DNA of 64,000 nucleotides from an uncultured Opitutaceae bacterium (lineage in GTDB: Bacteria; Verrucomicrobiota; Verrucomicrobiia; Opitutales; Opitutaceae): contig CAIOZY010000053.1 in NCBI GenBank assembly GCA_903862935.1, positions 48,487-112,486 on the forward strand, given 5' to 3'. The translations under genes and the position numbers were made by a program. This document shows, in pieces, positions 15,735-24,007 of this stretch. Numbering within the stretch: the first letter of the stretch is position 1; every line of letters starts with the position of its first letter. The notes below the pieces were generated by a model. That model did not search any database and was not told where the DNA came from. It worked only from the letters and a program-made list of their open reading frames with translations.

Positions 15735-15827
15735 CTAGGGCCACGCGAACCCGATCAGGCCCAGGACGATCAGCAGGGCGAGGATGCTCAAGATGCGCTT
15801 TTCGAGGGAGGTCACGGCGAAGGGCAT
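15735..15827 (-). CDS. Candidate 30-residue membrane protein
   Basis: A short frame from ATG (15827) to TAG encodes 30 residues: a polar N-terminal third with one acidic and two basic residues (TSLEKR), then an unbroken hydrophobic segment ILSILALLIVLGLIGFAW long enough to span a membrane. It lies 52 bp from the divergent larA start and 53 bp upstream of the coiled-coil membrane protein on its own strand, so it could be the first gene of a small operon. No Shine-Dalgarno site. Function unknown. Confidence 0.4.
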   Translation of the reverse strand: MPFAVTSLEKRILSILALLIVLGLIGFAWP

Positions 15828-15879
15828 GGACTGGGGATCATGGCAAGTTGGTGTTGAGGTGGGGCCGATCACCCCCAAG

Positions 15880-17184
15880 ATGGCGGCCGTGAAACCCCAG
15901 ACGGTGGACATCGCCTACGGAAAGGGACACCTCCGTGTCCACCTGCCCCAGAACGCTCGGGCGACGGTGGTCCGGAAGGTCCCGATTCCCCCGGTCGCCG
16001 ACCCCGGAGCCGCGATCCGGGAGGCCCTCGACCACCCGATCCAGGCCCGGTCGTTCCGGGAGCTGGCCCGCGGGCGCAGAAGCGCCTGCATCCTGATCTG
16101 CGACATCACTCGCCCGGTTCCCAACCACCTGTTCCTTCGGCCCATGATCAAGGAGCTCCTCGCGGCGGGGATGCCCGCCGACAAGATCCGGGTCCTTGTC
16201 GCAACGGGGCTCCACCGGCCGAACGAGGGAGCGGAACTGGCCGAAGTTGTCGGGGATCCCTGGGTCCTGGAAAAAGTCCGGGTCGAAAACCACTTTGCCC
16301 GAAACGACGCCGACCATGTCGACCTCGGGTTCACCAAGGGCCGCAACACCCCGATCAAGATCGACCGGCGGTTCGTCGAGGCCGACCTGAGGATCGCGAC
16401 CGGCCTGGTCGAGCCCCACTTCATGGCGGGCTACTCGGGCGGGCGCAAGGTGGTATCCCCGGGGGTCGCCCACGCCGACACGATCCGGACCTTCCACAAC
16501 GCCCAGTTCCTGGAAAACCCGCTCGCCCGCCAGGGAAACCTGGAGGGAAACCCGCTCCACGAGGAGCAGCTGGAGATCCTTCAGCGGATCGGCGAGGCTT
16601 ACGCGATGAACACCGTGATCGACGAGGCCCGGGCCTTGGTCTTCGCCAGCTTCGGGGAGATTGTCGCAAGCCACGCCGCCGCCGTCCGGTTCGTCCGGGG
16701 CGCAACCGAGATCCCCGTGCCGCGGCGGTTCAAGACGGTCGTCACCTCCTGTGCGGGCTACCCCCTGGACAAGACCTACTACCAGACCGTCAAGGGGATG
16801 CTTGCCCCGCTCGACATTCTCGAGCCTGGCGGGACCCTGATCGTCGCCAGCGAGTGCTCGGAGGGGTTCGGCTCCCGGGAGTTCCGGACCTCGCAGGCCC
16901 GGATGATCGGGCTGGGGCCCGAGGCTTACCTTGCGGAGATCCGGCCCAAGCCCTTCGCCGACATCGACGCCTGGCAGACGGAGGCCCAGCTGAAGCCCAT
17001 GCGGCAGGGCCGCATCCAGCTCTATTCTAGCGGACTCGGCCCGGAGGACCGCGCGCTTACGGGGGTCGAGTCCGTCGACTCCGTCGACGAGGCCGTTAGG
17101 TCCAGCGTCGAGCGCAGCGGCGACCCGGAGGTCGCCTTCGTCCCCGAGGGCCCGTACGTCGTGCCCTGCTATGCCGGCCGGTAG
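15880..17184 (+). CDS. larA: LarA-family nickel-pincer racemase
   Basis: A 434-residue protein of the LarA (DUF2088) family. The founder, lactate racemase, uses a nickel-pincer nucleotide cofactor to racemise D- and L-lactate; homologues act on other 2-hydroxy acids. Seen: ICDITRPVPNHL near 70-81, TGLHRPN near 110, EPHFMAGYSGGRKVVSPGVA near 180-200, and a conserved C-terminal domain. The usual start MAAVKPQTVDIAYG is at 15880; an in-frame ATG at 15784 would overlap the divergent small gene. No cofactor-synthesis genes (larB, larC, larE) are nearby, so the substrate and cofactor source remain open. Its 3' end overlaps the convergent epimerase gene by 16 bp. Confidence 0.85.
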   Translation: MAAVKPQTVDIAYGKGHLRVHLPQNARATVVRKVPIPPVADPGAAIREALDHPIQARSFRELARGRRSACILICDITRPVPNHLFLRPMIKELLAAGMPADKIRVLVATGLHRPNEGAELAEVVGDPWVLEKVRVENHFARNDADHVDLGFTKGRNTPIKIDRRFVEADLRIATGLVEPHFMAGYSGGRKVVSPGVAHADTIRTFHNAQFLENPLARQGNLEGNPLHEEQLEILQRIGEAYAMNTVIDEARALVFASFGEIVASHAAAVRFVRGATEIPVPRRFKTVVTSCAGYPLDKTYYQTVKGMLAPLDILEPGGTLIVASECSEGFGSREFRTSQARMIGLGPEAYLAEIRPKPFADIDAWQTEAQLKPMRQGRIQLYSSGLGPEDRALTGVESVDSVDEAVRSSVERSGDPEVAFVPEGPYVVPCYAGR

Positions 17185-18356
17185 GCGTGGGCCACCTTGT
17201 GGCACCACAGGAAGTTCCTGCCGATGTGGAAGCAGTTCTTCCGGTCGGTGCCCTTGGCCGTGTTGATGGGCCGGCCCGTGCGGTCGAGCATCGCGAACCA
17301 CTCGCCCTTCCCGGGGTCGGCGAACTTGGCAAAACTGTACTCGTGGATCTGGCGGTAGGCCTGCCAGAACCCGTCGTCTCCGGTCTCCGCGTAGGCGAGG
17401 AGCAGCCCGTACAGGCCCTCGGCGTGCTGCCACCACAGCTTCGTGTCGGCGAGAATCGCCGCGCCGCCGGCCGACATGGGTTGGCCCTCGGCGTCGACAT
17501 CGTTGAAGATTCCGCCGAACTCCCGGTCCCAGCCCTGCTCGAAACCCCAGCGAATCAAATCCAGCCCGAACTGGCGCAGCGCGTTGTCGTTGCGGTGGCG
17601 GGCCTCGTGGATGACGAAGATGCCGCCCTCGATCATGTGGCCCGGGTTGACGTGCCGGCCGACGCTGCCCTGCAGGTCCTCGCCGTTCCAGCCGACGAAC
17701 TCGAGCAGGAGCCTCTTTGCCTTGCGCAGGTGGAGCCGCCGCATGACGTCGATGCACTCGTCGATCCGGGCCTTGTCCGTGGGCTCCTCCCGGTAGCGCC
17801 GCAGGGTCTGCAGGACGTTGATCGTGATCATGCTGTAGCCGTGGATGCGGATCGGCCCGCTCTCCTTCAGCCTCGGGTTCCAGGCGCCGTGCGGCTCGTG
17901 GATCACCGTCCAGACCCGGTCGAACAGGCGCCTGGCCTCCAGGTACAGTTCCTCGTCCCGGGCTGCCCGCGCGACCTCGGCCATCCCGAGCACCGACGAG
18001 AGCTCGGCGTGGTAGCCGTCGGGCGCGGTCAGCGGGGTCCCGTCCCGCTGGAGCCCGTAGTACATCCGGCCGTCGGCGCGGAAGCCGTGCTTTCGGATGA
18101 AGTCGACCCCGAGCCGGGCGAAGTCCAGCCACGCCGGGTTCGCCTCAAACTCGTTGTACAGGTAGGCGAAGGTCCACGAGATCCGGCCCGGGGCCCACAT
18201 GCAGACCTTTTCCGTGTCGTACACCCGTCCCTCCCGGTCGAGGCAGGTCAGGTATCCGCCGCATTCGCGGTCGGGGGCGTTCTTGAGCCAGAACGGGATG
18301 ATCTGTTCGCGAAGCTGGGTGGCGTAGAAGTCAGACAGCTGGTCGAGGGGTGTCAT
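17169..18356 (-). CDS. N-acylglucosamine 2-epimerase (AGE) family protein
   Basis: An (alpha/alpha)6-barrel sugar epimerase or isomerase of 395 residues; family members convert N-acetylglucosamine/N-acetylmannosamine, cellobiose, or free aldoses and ketoses. Seen: FWLKNAPDRECGGYLTCLDREG (family start, in order), the MWAPGRISWTFAYLYNEF region, PGHMIEGG and the C-terminal FHIGRNFLWCHKV. An upstream in-frame GTG at 18377 exists; the ATG at 18356 matches the usual start. Overlap with larA is 16 bp. Adjacent larA suggests carbohydrate or hydroxy-acid metabolism but gives no substrate. Confidence 0.85.
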   Translation of the reverse strand: MTPLDQLSDFYATQLREQIIPFWLKNAPDRECGGYLTCLDREGRVYDTEKVCMWAPGRISWTFAYLYNEFEANPAWLDFARLGVDFIRKHGFRADGRMYYGLQRDGTPLTAPDGYHAELSSVLGMAEVARAARDEELYLEARRLFDRVWTVIHEPHGAWNPRLKESGPIRIHGYSMITINVLQTLRRYREEPTDKARIDECIDVMRRLHLRKAKRLLLEFVGWNGEDLQGSVGRHVNPGHMIEGGIFVIHEARHRNDNALRQFGLDLIRWGFEQGWDREFGGIFNDVDAEGQPMSAGGAAILADTKLWWQHAEGLYGLLLAYAETGDDGFWQAYRQIHEYSFAKFADPGKGEWFAMLDRTGRPINTAKGTDRKNCFHIGRNFLWCHKVAHAYRPA

Positions 18357-18436
18357 AGGGTGGGGGGATTGACCCACGGTATCTCGCGGGGCGCGGACGG
18401 CAAGCGCTTGGGGAAAGGGGCCCGGCCAACGCCGGA

Positions 18437-18464
18437 TTGCCAGGGCCTGCCGCTCTGTTATTGA
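18437..18464 (+). promoter_or_regulatory. Promoter candidate for mpl
   Basis: TTGCCA (18437-18442), a 16 bp spacer and TATTGA (18459-18464). It would give a leader of about 80 bases before mpl. Only moderate consensus. Confidence 0.25.
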
Positions 18465-18550
18465 GGTGACCGGCCCTAGGCCCCCGCCATGACGCGCACT
18501 CCATCTGTTTCCGCAGCCCGCCCCGCGCCCCGAGAGGGGAAGCTCCTGCC

Positions 18551-19990
18551 ATGAAGGTCTATTTCATGGGGATCGGCGGGACCGCGATGGGCAACGCCGC
18601 ACTTCTCGCCCGCGCGGCCGGCCACGAGGTCCACGGGGCCGACCTGGGGGTCTATCCCCCGATGAGCACCGTCCTCGCCGGGGCGGGGATAGCGGTCCAG
18701 AACGGCTACGACCCGGCCCGGCTTGAGCGGCTCCGCCCCGACCTGGTCGTCGTCGGGAACGCGATGAGCCGGGGAAATCCCGAGGTCGAGTGGCTCCTGG
18801 ACACCCGGAAGATCCCCATGACCTCGCTTCCGGCGATGCTCCACGACCTGGTGCTCAAGACCCGCCGCAACGTGGTCGTCTGCGGGACCCATGGGAAGAC
18901 GACGACGACTGCGCTCGCCGCCTTCCTCCTCCGGGAGAGCGGGCGCGACCCGGGTTACCTGATCGGGGGCGTGCCCCAGGACCCTCCGGAGGGAAGCCAC
19001 CTGGGCGCCCCCGGGGAGCCGTTCGTCATCGAGGGCGACGAGTACGACAGCGCCTTCTTCGACAAGCGCAGCAAGTTCATCCACTACGCCCCGCGTGTCG
19101 CGGTCCTGAACAACCTCGAGTTCGACCACGCTGACATCTTCCGGGACCTGGCCGACGTCCAGCGCACCTTCTCCCACCTGACCCGGATCGTCCCCCGGAG
19201 CGGGTTTGTGGTGATGAACGGGGACGACCCCAACCTTGCGGCCCTGGGGCCCCTGCCCTGGACCCAGGTCTTCCGGGTCGGGCTTGCGGACGGTTGCGAC
19301 CTGAGGATCACGGGCTTTTCCGAGTCTCCGTCCGGGTCGTCCTTTAGCCTTGTCTGGAGGGGTGCGGAGTGGGCCCGGGTGGCCTGGGCTCTCCCGGGGC
19401 TCTACAACGCCAGAAATGCCGCCATGGCCGCTGCGGCCGCGGTCCTGGCGACCCAGTCGGTGCCCGCAGCCGGCGGGCTCCCGGCCCTTTCCCTGGAAAG
19501 CCTCGCGCGGTTCCGCGGGGTGAAGCGCCGCCAGGAAATCCGCGCAAGCCGGCCGCCCCTGACGGTTGTCGAGGACTTCGGGCACCACCCGACCGCGATT
19601 GGGGAGACCCTGCGGTCCTTCCGCGCCCGCTTCCCCGGCGCAAAGCTTGCGGCGGTCTTCGAGCCGCGGAGCAACACTTCACGGACCCGGGCTCTGCAGG
19701 ATGACTTCCGGGCCTCGCTTGCCCTCGCCGACGAGGTCTACCTGGGCGCCGTCAGCCGGCCCGATAAACTTGACGCCAGGGACCGGTTCGACACCGGAGA
19801 AGTCTGCCGCCAGCTCAATGCGGCCGGGGTCCTCGCGCAGGGGTTCACCACGAGCGAGGCCCTTCTGGAAAAACTCCTCTCCGACACGATGCCCCCCGGC
19901 CCGCAGGCCCGCGTCGTCGTCTTCTTCAGCAACGGCAGTTTCGACGGGATCATCGACCGCTTCGCCTCGGCCGTCGCGGCCAAGGGCTGA
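18551..19990 (+). CDS. mpl: UDP-MurNAc:L-Ala-gamma-D-Glu-meso-DAP ligase
   Basis: Mur-ligase family enzyme of 479 residues that recycles cell-wall tripeptide by joining it to UDP-MurNAc in the cytoplasm, a diderm-associated pathway. The N-terminus has the UDP-binding MGIGGTAMGN (about 6-15), the ATP loop GTHGKTTTT is at about 111-119, and DEYDSAFFDKRSKF with NNLEFDHADIF follow, both specific to Mpl rather than MurC. Start ATG is preceded by GAGGGGAAG at about -15. rimO converges on it with 4 bp between stops. Confidence 0.93.
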   Translation: MKVYFMGIGGTAMGNAALLARAAGHEVHGADLGVYPPMSTVLAGAGIAVQNGYDPARLERLRPDLVVVGNAMSRGNPEVEWLLDTRKIPMTSLPAMLHDLVLKTRRNVVVCGTHGKTTTTALAAFLLRESGRDPGYLIGGVPQDPPEGSHLGAPGEPFVIEGDEYDSAFFDKRSKFIHYAPRVAVLNNLEFDHADIFRDLADVQRTFSHLTRIVPRSGFVVMNGDDPNLAALGPLPWTQVFRVGLADGCDLRITGFSESPSGSSFSLVWRGAEWARVAWALPGLYNARNAAMAAAAAVLATQSVPAAGGLPALSLESLARFRGVKRRQEIRASRPPLTVVEDFGHHPTAIGETLRSFRARFPGAKLAAVFEPRSNTSRTRALQDDFRASLALADEVYLGAVSRPDKLDARDRFDTGEVCRQLNAAGVLAQGFTTSEALLEKLLSDTMPPGPQARVVVFFSNGSFDGIIDRFASAVAAKG

Positions 19991-19994
19991 GGGC

Positions 19995-21401
19995 CTACTG
20001 CGCCTGCCGGGCGAGCTTGTAGCGGTGCGGGTGCTCCCCGGGGGGGAGCGAGAGCAGGTCGTAGTCGTGGAATCCCGTGACCACCACGTTCGCGAATTCG
20101 CCGACCCTCAGATTCTTCGGGACATAGACCCGGCCGTCGATGTCGGGGGCGTCCGCCTCGCCGCGCGCCACGCCCGGCTCCTCGACGAGAACCTTCAGGG
20201 TCTTCCCGACCTGCGCTCGGCTCACCGCCTCGGCGATCCGGCGCTGCAGGGCCATCAGCCGGTGCCAGCGCCGCTCCTTTTCCGCGTCGGGGACCTGGCC
20301 GGGCAGTTTCGCCGCACGGGTTCCGTCCTCCTGGGAGTAGCGGAAGACCCCGAGGCGCTCAAAGCGGGTCTCTTCGATGAACGCGCACAGCTCGGCCACG
20401 TCGGCCTCGTCTTCGCCGGGGAACCCGGTGATGAAGGTGGTCCTGAGCGCGATTCCGGGGATGCCCGAGCGGATGCGGCCGATCAGGTCGCGGATGTACT
20501 CACCGCTGGTCTCCCGCTGCATCGCCTCGAGCATGCGCCCGCTGATGTGCTGGAGCGGCATGTCGACGTACCGGGCGACCTTGGGGCAGGCGGCGATCGT
20601 GCGGATCAGCTCGTCGCTCCAGTGGGCCGGGTGGGTGTACAGCAGCCGGATCCAGAAGTCCCCCTCGATCGCGTTGAGCTCCGTCAAGAGGGTCGTCAGG
20701 GCCTCGCCGCGCGAGGAGTCGACCGGCGTGCGGGCGTTGGGGCGCTCCTCCCAGGTGTCCATCCCGAAGAAGGTCGTGTCCTGGGAGATCAGGTTCAGCT
20801 CGCGGGCCCCCTCCGAGACGAGCTGGCGGGCCTCGGCGACGACGCTTGAGACCGTGCGGCTGCGGTGGCGGCCCCGGATCCGGGGGATCACGCAGAAGGT
20901 GCAGGGGTGGTTGCAGCCCTCGGCGACCTTGACGTACGCGAAGTGCCGCGGGGTCAGGCGGAAGCGGGGCGTGTCGTAGTCGGGGATGTAGGTCGAGCGG
21001 GGTGTGACAAAGTTCGCCGGCTCGGCGGCGCGGCCCCGGGCGAAAATCTCCTCGATGATGGGGGCGATCCGGGTGACTTGGTCCAGGCCGATGAAGGCGT
21101 CCACCTCGGGGATCTCGCCGGGTAGCTCCTTGGCGAAGCGCTGCGACATGCAGCCGGCGACGATCAGCTTTTGCTCCCTGCGGCGCTTGCGCAGCCCCCG
21201 GCCGCGGTTCACCTCCAGGATCTGCCCGATGGACTCCTCCTTGGAGGAGTCGATGAACGAGCAGGTGTTGACGATGACGACGTCGGCCTTCTCAGCCTCG
21301 GGAATCACCTGCATGCCCGCCTGCAGCAGGTGGCCGACCATGATCTCGCTGTCGACGAGATTCTTGGCGCAGCCGAGCGAGATCAGGCTGACTTTGATCA
21401 A
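19995..21401 (-). CDS. rimO: RimO, ribosomal protein uS12 methylthiotransferase
   Basis: Radical-SAM enzyme of 468 residues that adds a methylthio group to a conserved aspartate of ribosomal protein uS12. N-terminal UPF0004 domain with ISLGCAKNLVDSE (cluster cysteine C11) and NTCSFI and AGCMSQR cysteines, radical-SAM motif CNHPCTFC near 162-169, and a C-terminal TRAM domain. I place the start at the TTG at 21401, which gives MIKVSLISLGC and overlaps the stop of the upstream 31-residue gene in TTGA. Longer readings start in unrelated sequence. The tight overlap implies translational coupling to that small gene. Confidence 0.93.
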   Translation of the reverse strand: MIKVSLISLGCAKNLVDSEIMVGHLLQAGMQVIPEAEKADVVIVNTCSFIDSSKEESIGQILEVNRGRGLRKRRREQKLIVAGCMSQRFAKELPGEIPEVDAFIGLDQVTRIAPIIEEIFARGRAAEPANFVTPRSTYIPDYDTPRFRLTPRHFAYVKVAEGCNHPCTFCVIPRIRGRHRSRTVSSVVAEARQLVSEGARELNLISQDTTFFGMDTWEERPNARTPVDSSRGEALTTLLTELNAIEGDFWIRLLYTHPAHWSDELIRTIAACPKVARYVDMPLQHISGRMLEAMQRETSGEYIRDLIGRIRSGIPGIALRTTFITGFPGEDEADVAELCAFIEETRFERLGVFRYSQEDGTRAAKLPGQVPDAEKERRWHRLMALQRRIAEAVSRAQVGKTLKVLVEEPGVARGEADAPDIDGRVYVPKNLRVGEFANVVVTGFHDYDLLSLPPGEHPHRYKLARQAQ

Positions 21402-21493
21402 GCAGCGGTCTTCTTCTTTGCGGCGGCCTTCTTGCGCTTCAAGTAGGCGAGGCGGCGAGTGCGTTTGATGACCTTGTTGTATTGTCTGCTCAT
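21398..21493 (-). CDS. 31-residue highly basic protein coupled to rimO
   Basis: ATG at 21493 opens a 31-codon frame ending in TGA that overlaps the rimO TTG start. The product begins MSRQYNKVIKRTRRLAYLKR and continues as a lysine/alanine repeat; about 13 of 31 residues are K or R and none is acidic. Such composition is typical of ribosomal proteins and rRNA-binding peptides. It is not bTHX, bS21 or bL36 by sequence. Because its partner modifies ribosomal protein uS12, a ribosome-associated role is a reasonable guess, no more. Confidence 0.6.
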   Translation of the reverse strand: MSRQYNKVIKRTRRLAYLKRKKAAAKKKTAA

Positions 21494-21543
21494 AGTGTGG
21501 GGATAGTGTGGAGCGGTCGATATTCCGGGGGCGGCGGGGCGAG

Positions 21544-22719
21544 TCAAGCCAGCTCAAGCCCGAGGCCTCGGGCCAGGGCCTGGGTCTTGACCCCGTAGAA
21601 GCGCGCCAGGGAGCGGATCCGCTCGGCCGCAGCGGAGTCCCCTCTGGGGCGCGCCTTGACCGCGGCGATCATGAGGTTTTTCGGCGTGTGCTCAGTCGAC
21701 ACGAACTCGAAGACCTTGACCCGGTAGCCGGCCCACTCGAGGAGTTCGGAGCGGAGTGCGTCGGTGGCGAACTCGGCCTGCCGCTCCTGGAAGATCCCGT
21801 GCCTGAGGGGGCCGCTCAGGACCTCCGGGGTCCCGAGCTGGGCCCGGAGCTCCTTGTGGCAGCAGGGGGCGACCACGATCAGCTGCGCCCCCGCGGCGAT
21901 CCCGCGGGCGAGGGCGTCGTCGGTTGCCGTGTCGCAGGCGTGCAGGGCGATCAGGACGTCGATCCCGTCGACGGGGGCCTCCGCGATCGTCCCAGCGGCG
22001 AAGGAGAGCCTGGGGGCGAAACCCTGCTCGGATGCGACGCGGTTGCACAGTTCAACAAGCTCCGGCCGGGCCTCGATCCCGAGGACCCTCGATCGCTCGC
22101 CCAGAAGGGCGCTCACCGCGAACGTGAGGTAGCCCTTGCCCGACCCCATGTCCGTCACGCGAACGGGCCCCTCCCCGGAGAGCGCCGCCTCCGCGAGCAG
22201 ATGGGAGAGCAGCTCGGTGAACTTCTGGATCTGCCGGTACTTCGGAGCCATGCCCTCGCGGGGCTTGCCGGTCGGCCCGGTGATGCCCAGGGCCTGGAGC
22301 CAGCCCGAGTCCGCCGGAATCGGGTGGGCCTTGGGGCGGTCGTGGGAGCCCTCGGCGGGCGCCCCCGCCTGCTGGGGCGAACGCCGGAGCCGGTAGGTCC
22401 CGTCGGGCCGGCACTCGAGCTGGATCGCCTGCGAACCCGTAAACAGGTGCGCTTCGAGAAAGTCCCCGCCGATCAGGGGCCCGAGCAGGGCGAGGCCCTC
22501 CTCGAAGGTGTGGTTCTTGGCGATGTCCTGGGTGGCGTGCCGCCACAGGAAGGACAGGCGCGGGCCGGCCTTGAGGGAGACCGGCCGGACGAAGAGGTTT
22601 TTCAGGCTCGCGTCGGCGCCGCGGTGGCGGCTGAGCGTGAGTTTCGGCCAGGCGCCGGTTTTTACGGCGTCTTGGAGCAGGGCCAGAAACTCTTCGCGGA
22701 CATCCTTCGGCATGGGCAA
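21544..22719 (-). CDS. SAM-dependent methyltransferase, METTL25/RRNAD1-like
   Basis: A 391-residue protein whose C-terminal two thirds form a Rossmann methyltransferase of the Methyltransf_32 type. Motif I is VTDMGSGKGYLTFAV (about 182-196), followed by GIEARPELVELCN, ALHACDTATDDAL and APCCHKEL, all characteristic of this group. The N-terminal third (1-110) is a separate domain with FLWRHATQDIAKNH and a histidine/arginine-rich strand pattern. Substrate unknown; an RNA or ribosomal target would suit its position before rimO. Part of a long same-strand run with macB upstream (56 bp). Confidence 0.75.
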   Translation of the reverse strand: MPMPKDVREEFLALLQDAVKTGAWPKLTLSRHRGADASLKNLFVRPVSLKAGPRLSFLWRHATQDIAKNHTFEEGLALLGPLIGGDFLEAHLFTGSQAIQLECRPDGTYRLRRSPQQAGAPAEGSHDRPKAHPIPADSGWLQALGITGPTGKPREGMAPKYRQIQKFTELLSHLLAEAALSGEGPVRVTDMGSGKGYLTFAVSALLGERSRVLGIEARPELVELCNRVASEQGFAPRLSFAAGTIAEAPVDGIDVLIALHACDTATDDALARGIAAGAQLIVVAPCCHKELRAQLGTPEVLSGPLRHGIFQERQAEFATDALRSELLEWAGYRVKVFEFVSTEHTPKNLMIAAVKARPRGDSAAAERIRSLARFYGVKTQALARGLGLELA

Positions 22720-22775
22720 GGGCTATCACGGGCCGCCGGCGAAGGCAATTCCACCGCCCCGGCCTTTGCACCGCC

Positions 22776-23993
22776 TCACTCGTAGCGCAGCGCCTCGATC
22801 GGGTCCAGCTGGGCCGCTTTCCTGGCCGGGTAGTATCCGAAGAAGATCCCGACCGCCCCGCTGAAGACGAAGGCGACGACGACCGCCGTGGGCGAGACCA
22901 GGGTCGGCCAGCCGTTCAGCTTGGACAATAGCTGGGAGGTCCCGACTCCGAGCAAGATCCCGAGGATTCCGCCCATCAGGCTCAAGACGACCGCCTCGAT
23001 CAGAAACTGCATCAGCACATCGCGCCCGCGCGCCCCCACCGCCATGCGGATCCCGATCTCGCGGGTACGCTCGGTCACGGAGACGAGCATGATGTTCATG
23101 ATCCCGATTCCGCCCACGATCAGGGAGACGCTCGCGATCGCGCCAAGAAGGTACGTCATCGTCTGGGTCGTTGCCGTGAAGGCGTCGGCGATCTCCTTTT
23201 GGTTTCGGACCGTGAAGTCGTCGTCCTTGCCGTTCCCGGTGCGGTGCCGCTCGCGCAGCAGATCGGTGATGTCGTGCTGGATCTGGTCGATTTGGTCGGC
23301 GCTCGAGGCCTCGACGTTGATCGTCCGAAGGTAGGTCTGCTTGGTGATGCGCTTCATCGCGCTCGTGTACGGGACGACGATGAGGTCGTCCTGGTCGCTG
23401 CCCTGGACGGAGAAGCCCTTGGCGGCGAGGACGCCGAGTACCTTGAAGGGCAGGTTGCGGATGCGGATGATCTGGCCGACGGGGTCGCCCTGGGGGAAGA
23501 GATTGTTGACGATCGTTTGCCCGACGATGCAGACCTTGGCGGCCGAGCGCACGTCCTGCTCGGTGAACATGGTGCCTGAGGACAGCGGCCACTGGCGCAT
23601 GGACAGGTAGTCCTGGCTCTCCCCGTTGCAGTTCGTGCCCCAATTGAACCCGTTGGCCAGGGCCTGGGCGCTGGTGCGCACCTCGGGGCTCACGGCCTCG
23701 ACGTCGCGGACCTCGGTCTTTATGGCATTGGCGTCCTCGATCGTGAGGGTCCCGGCGCCGCCCCAGCCGCCGTGCGCCCCGCCGCTGGTCGCGCTTCCGG
23801 CGAAGACGATGATCAGGTTCTGGCCGAAACTGGCCACCTGGGCCTCGACCTGGGACTTGGCCCCGTTGCCGATGCTCACCATGGCGATCACAGCGCCCAC
23901 CCCGATGATGATTCCGAGCGCAGTCAGCGTGGACCGCATCTTGTTGCGGTGCAGGGCCCTCATGGCGACGATGATCGTGAAAAATAGTCTCAT
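22776..23993 (-). CDS. macB: MacB-type ABC transporter permease
   Basis: FtsX/MacB permease of 405 residues: one N-terminal helix (about 20-42) after MRALHRNKMRSTLTALGIIIGVGAVIAM, a large periplasmic domain (about 45-275), and three C-terminal helices (about 285-305, 330-355, 365-390), with the family phrase GIMNIMLVSVTERTREIGIRMAVGA. Works with the separate ATPase next door and the MacA-like adaptor to drive export of macrolides, peptides or siderophores from the periplasm. Permease and ATPase are separate polypeptides here, unlike fused E. coli MacB. No outer-membrane factor gene is adjacent. Confidence 0.9.
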   Translation of the reverse strand: MRLFFTIIVAMRALHRNKMRSTLTALGIIIGVGAVIAMVSIGNGAKSQVEAQVASFGQNLIIVFAGSATSGGAHGGWGGAGTLTIEDANAIKTEVRDVEAVSPEVRTSAQALANGFNWGTNCNGESQDYLSMRQWPLSSGTMFTEQDVRSAAKVCIVGQTIVNNLFPQGDPVGQIIRIRNLPFKVLGVLAAKGFSVQGSDQDDLIVVPYTSAMKRITKQTYLRTINVEASSADQIDQIQHDITDLLRERHRTGNGKDDDFTVRNQKEIADAFTATTQTMTYLLGAIASVSLIVGGIGIMNIMLVSVTERTREIGIRMAVGARGRDVLMQFLIEAVVLSLMGGILGILLGVGTSQLLSKLNGWPTLVSPTAVVVAFVFSGAVGIFFGYYPARKAAQLDPIEALRYE

Positions 23994-24007
23994 CGGGGGG
24001 GAGAGGG

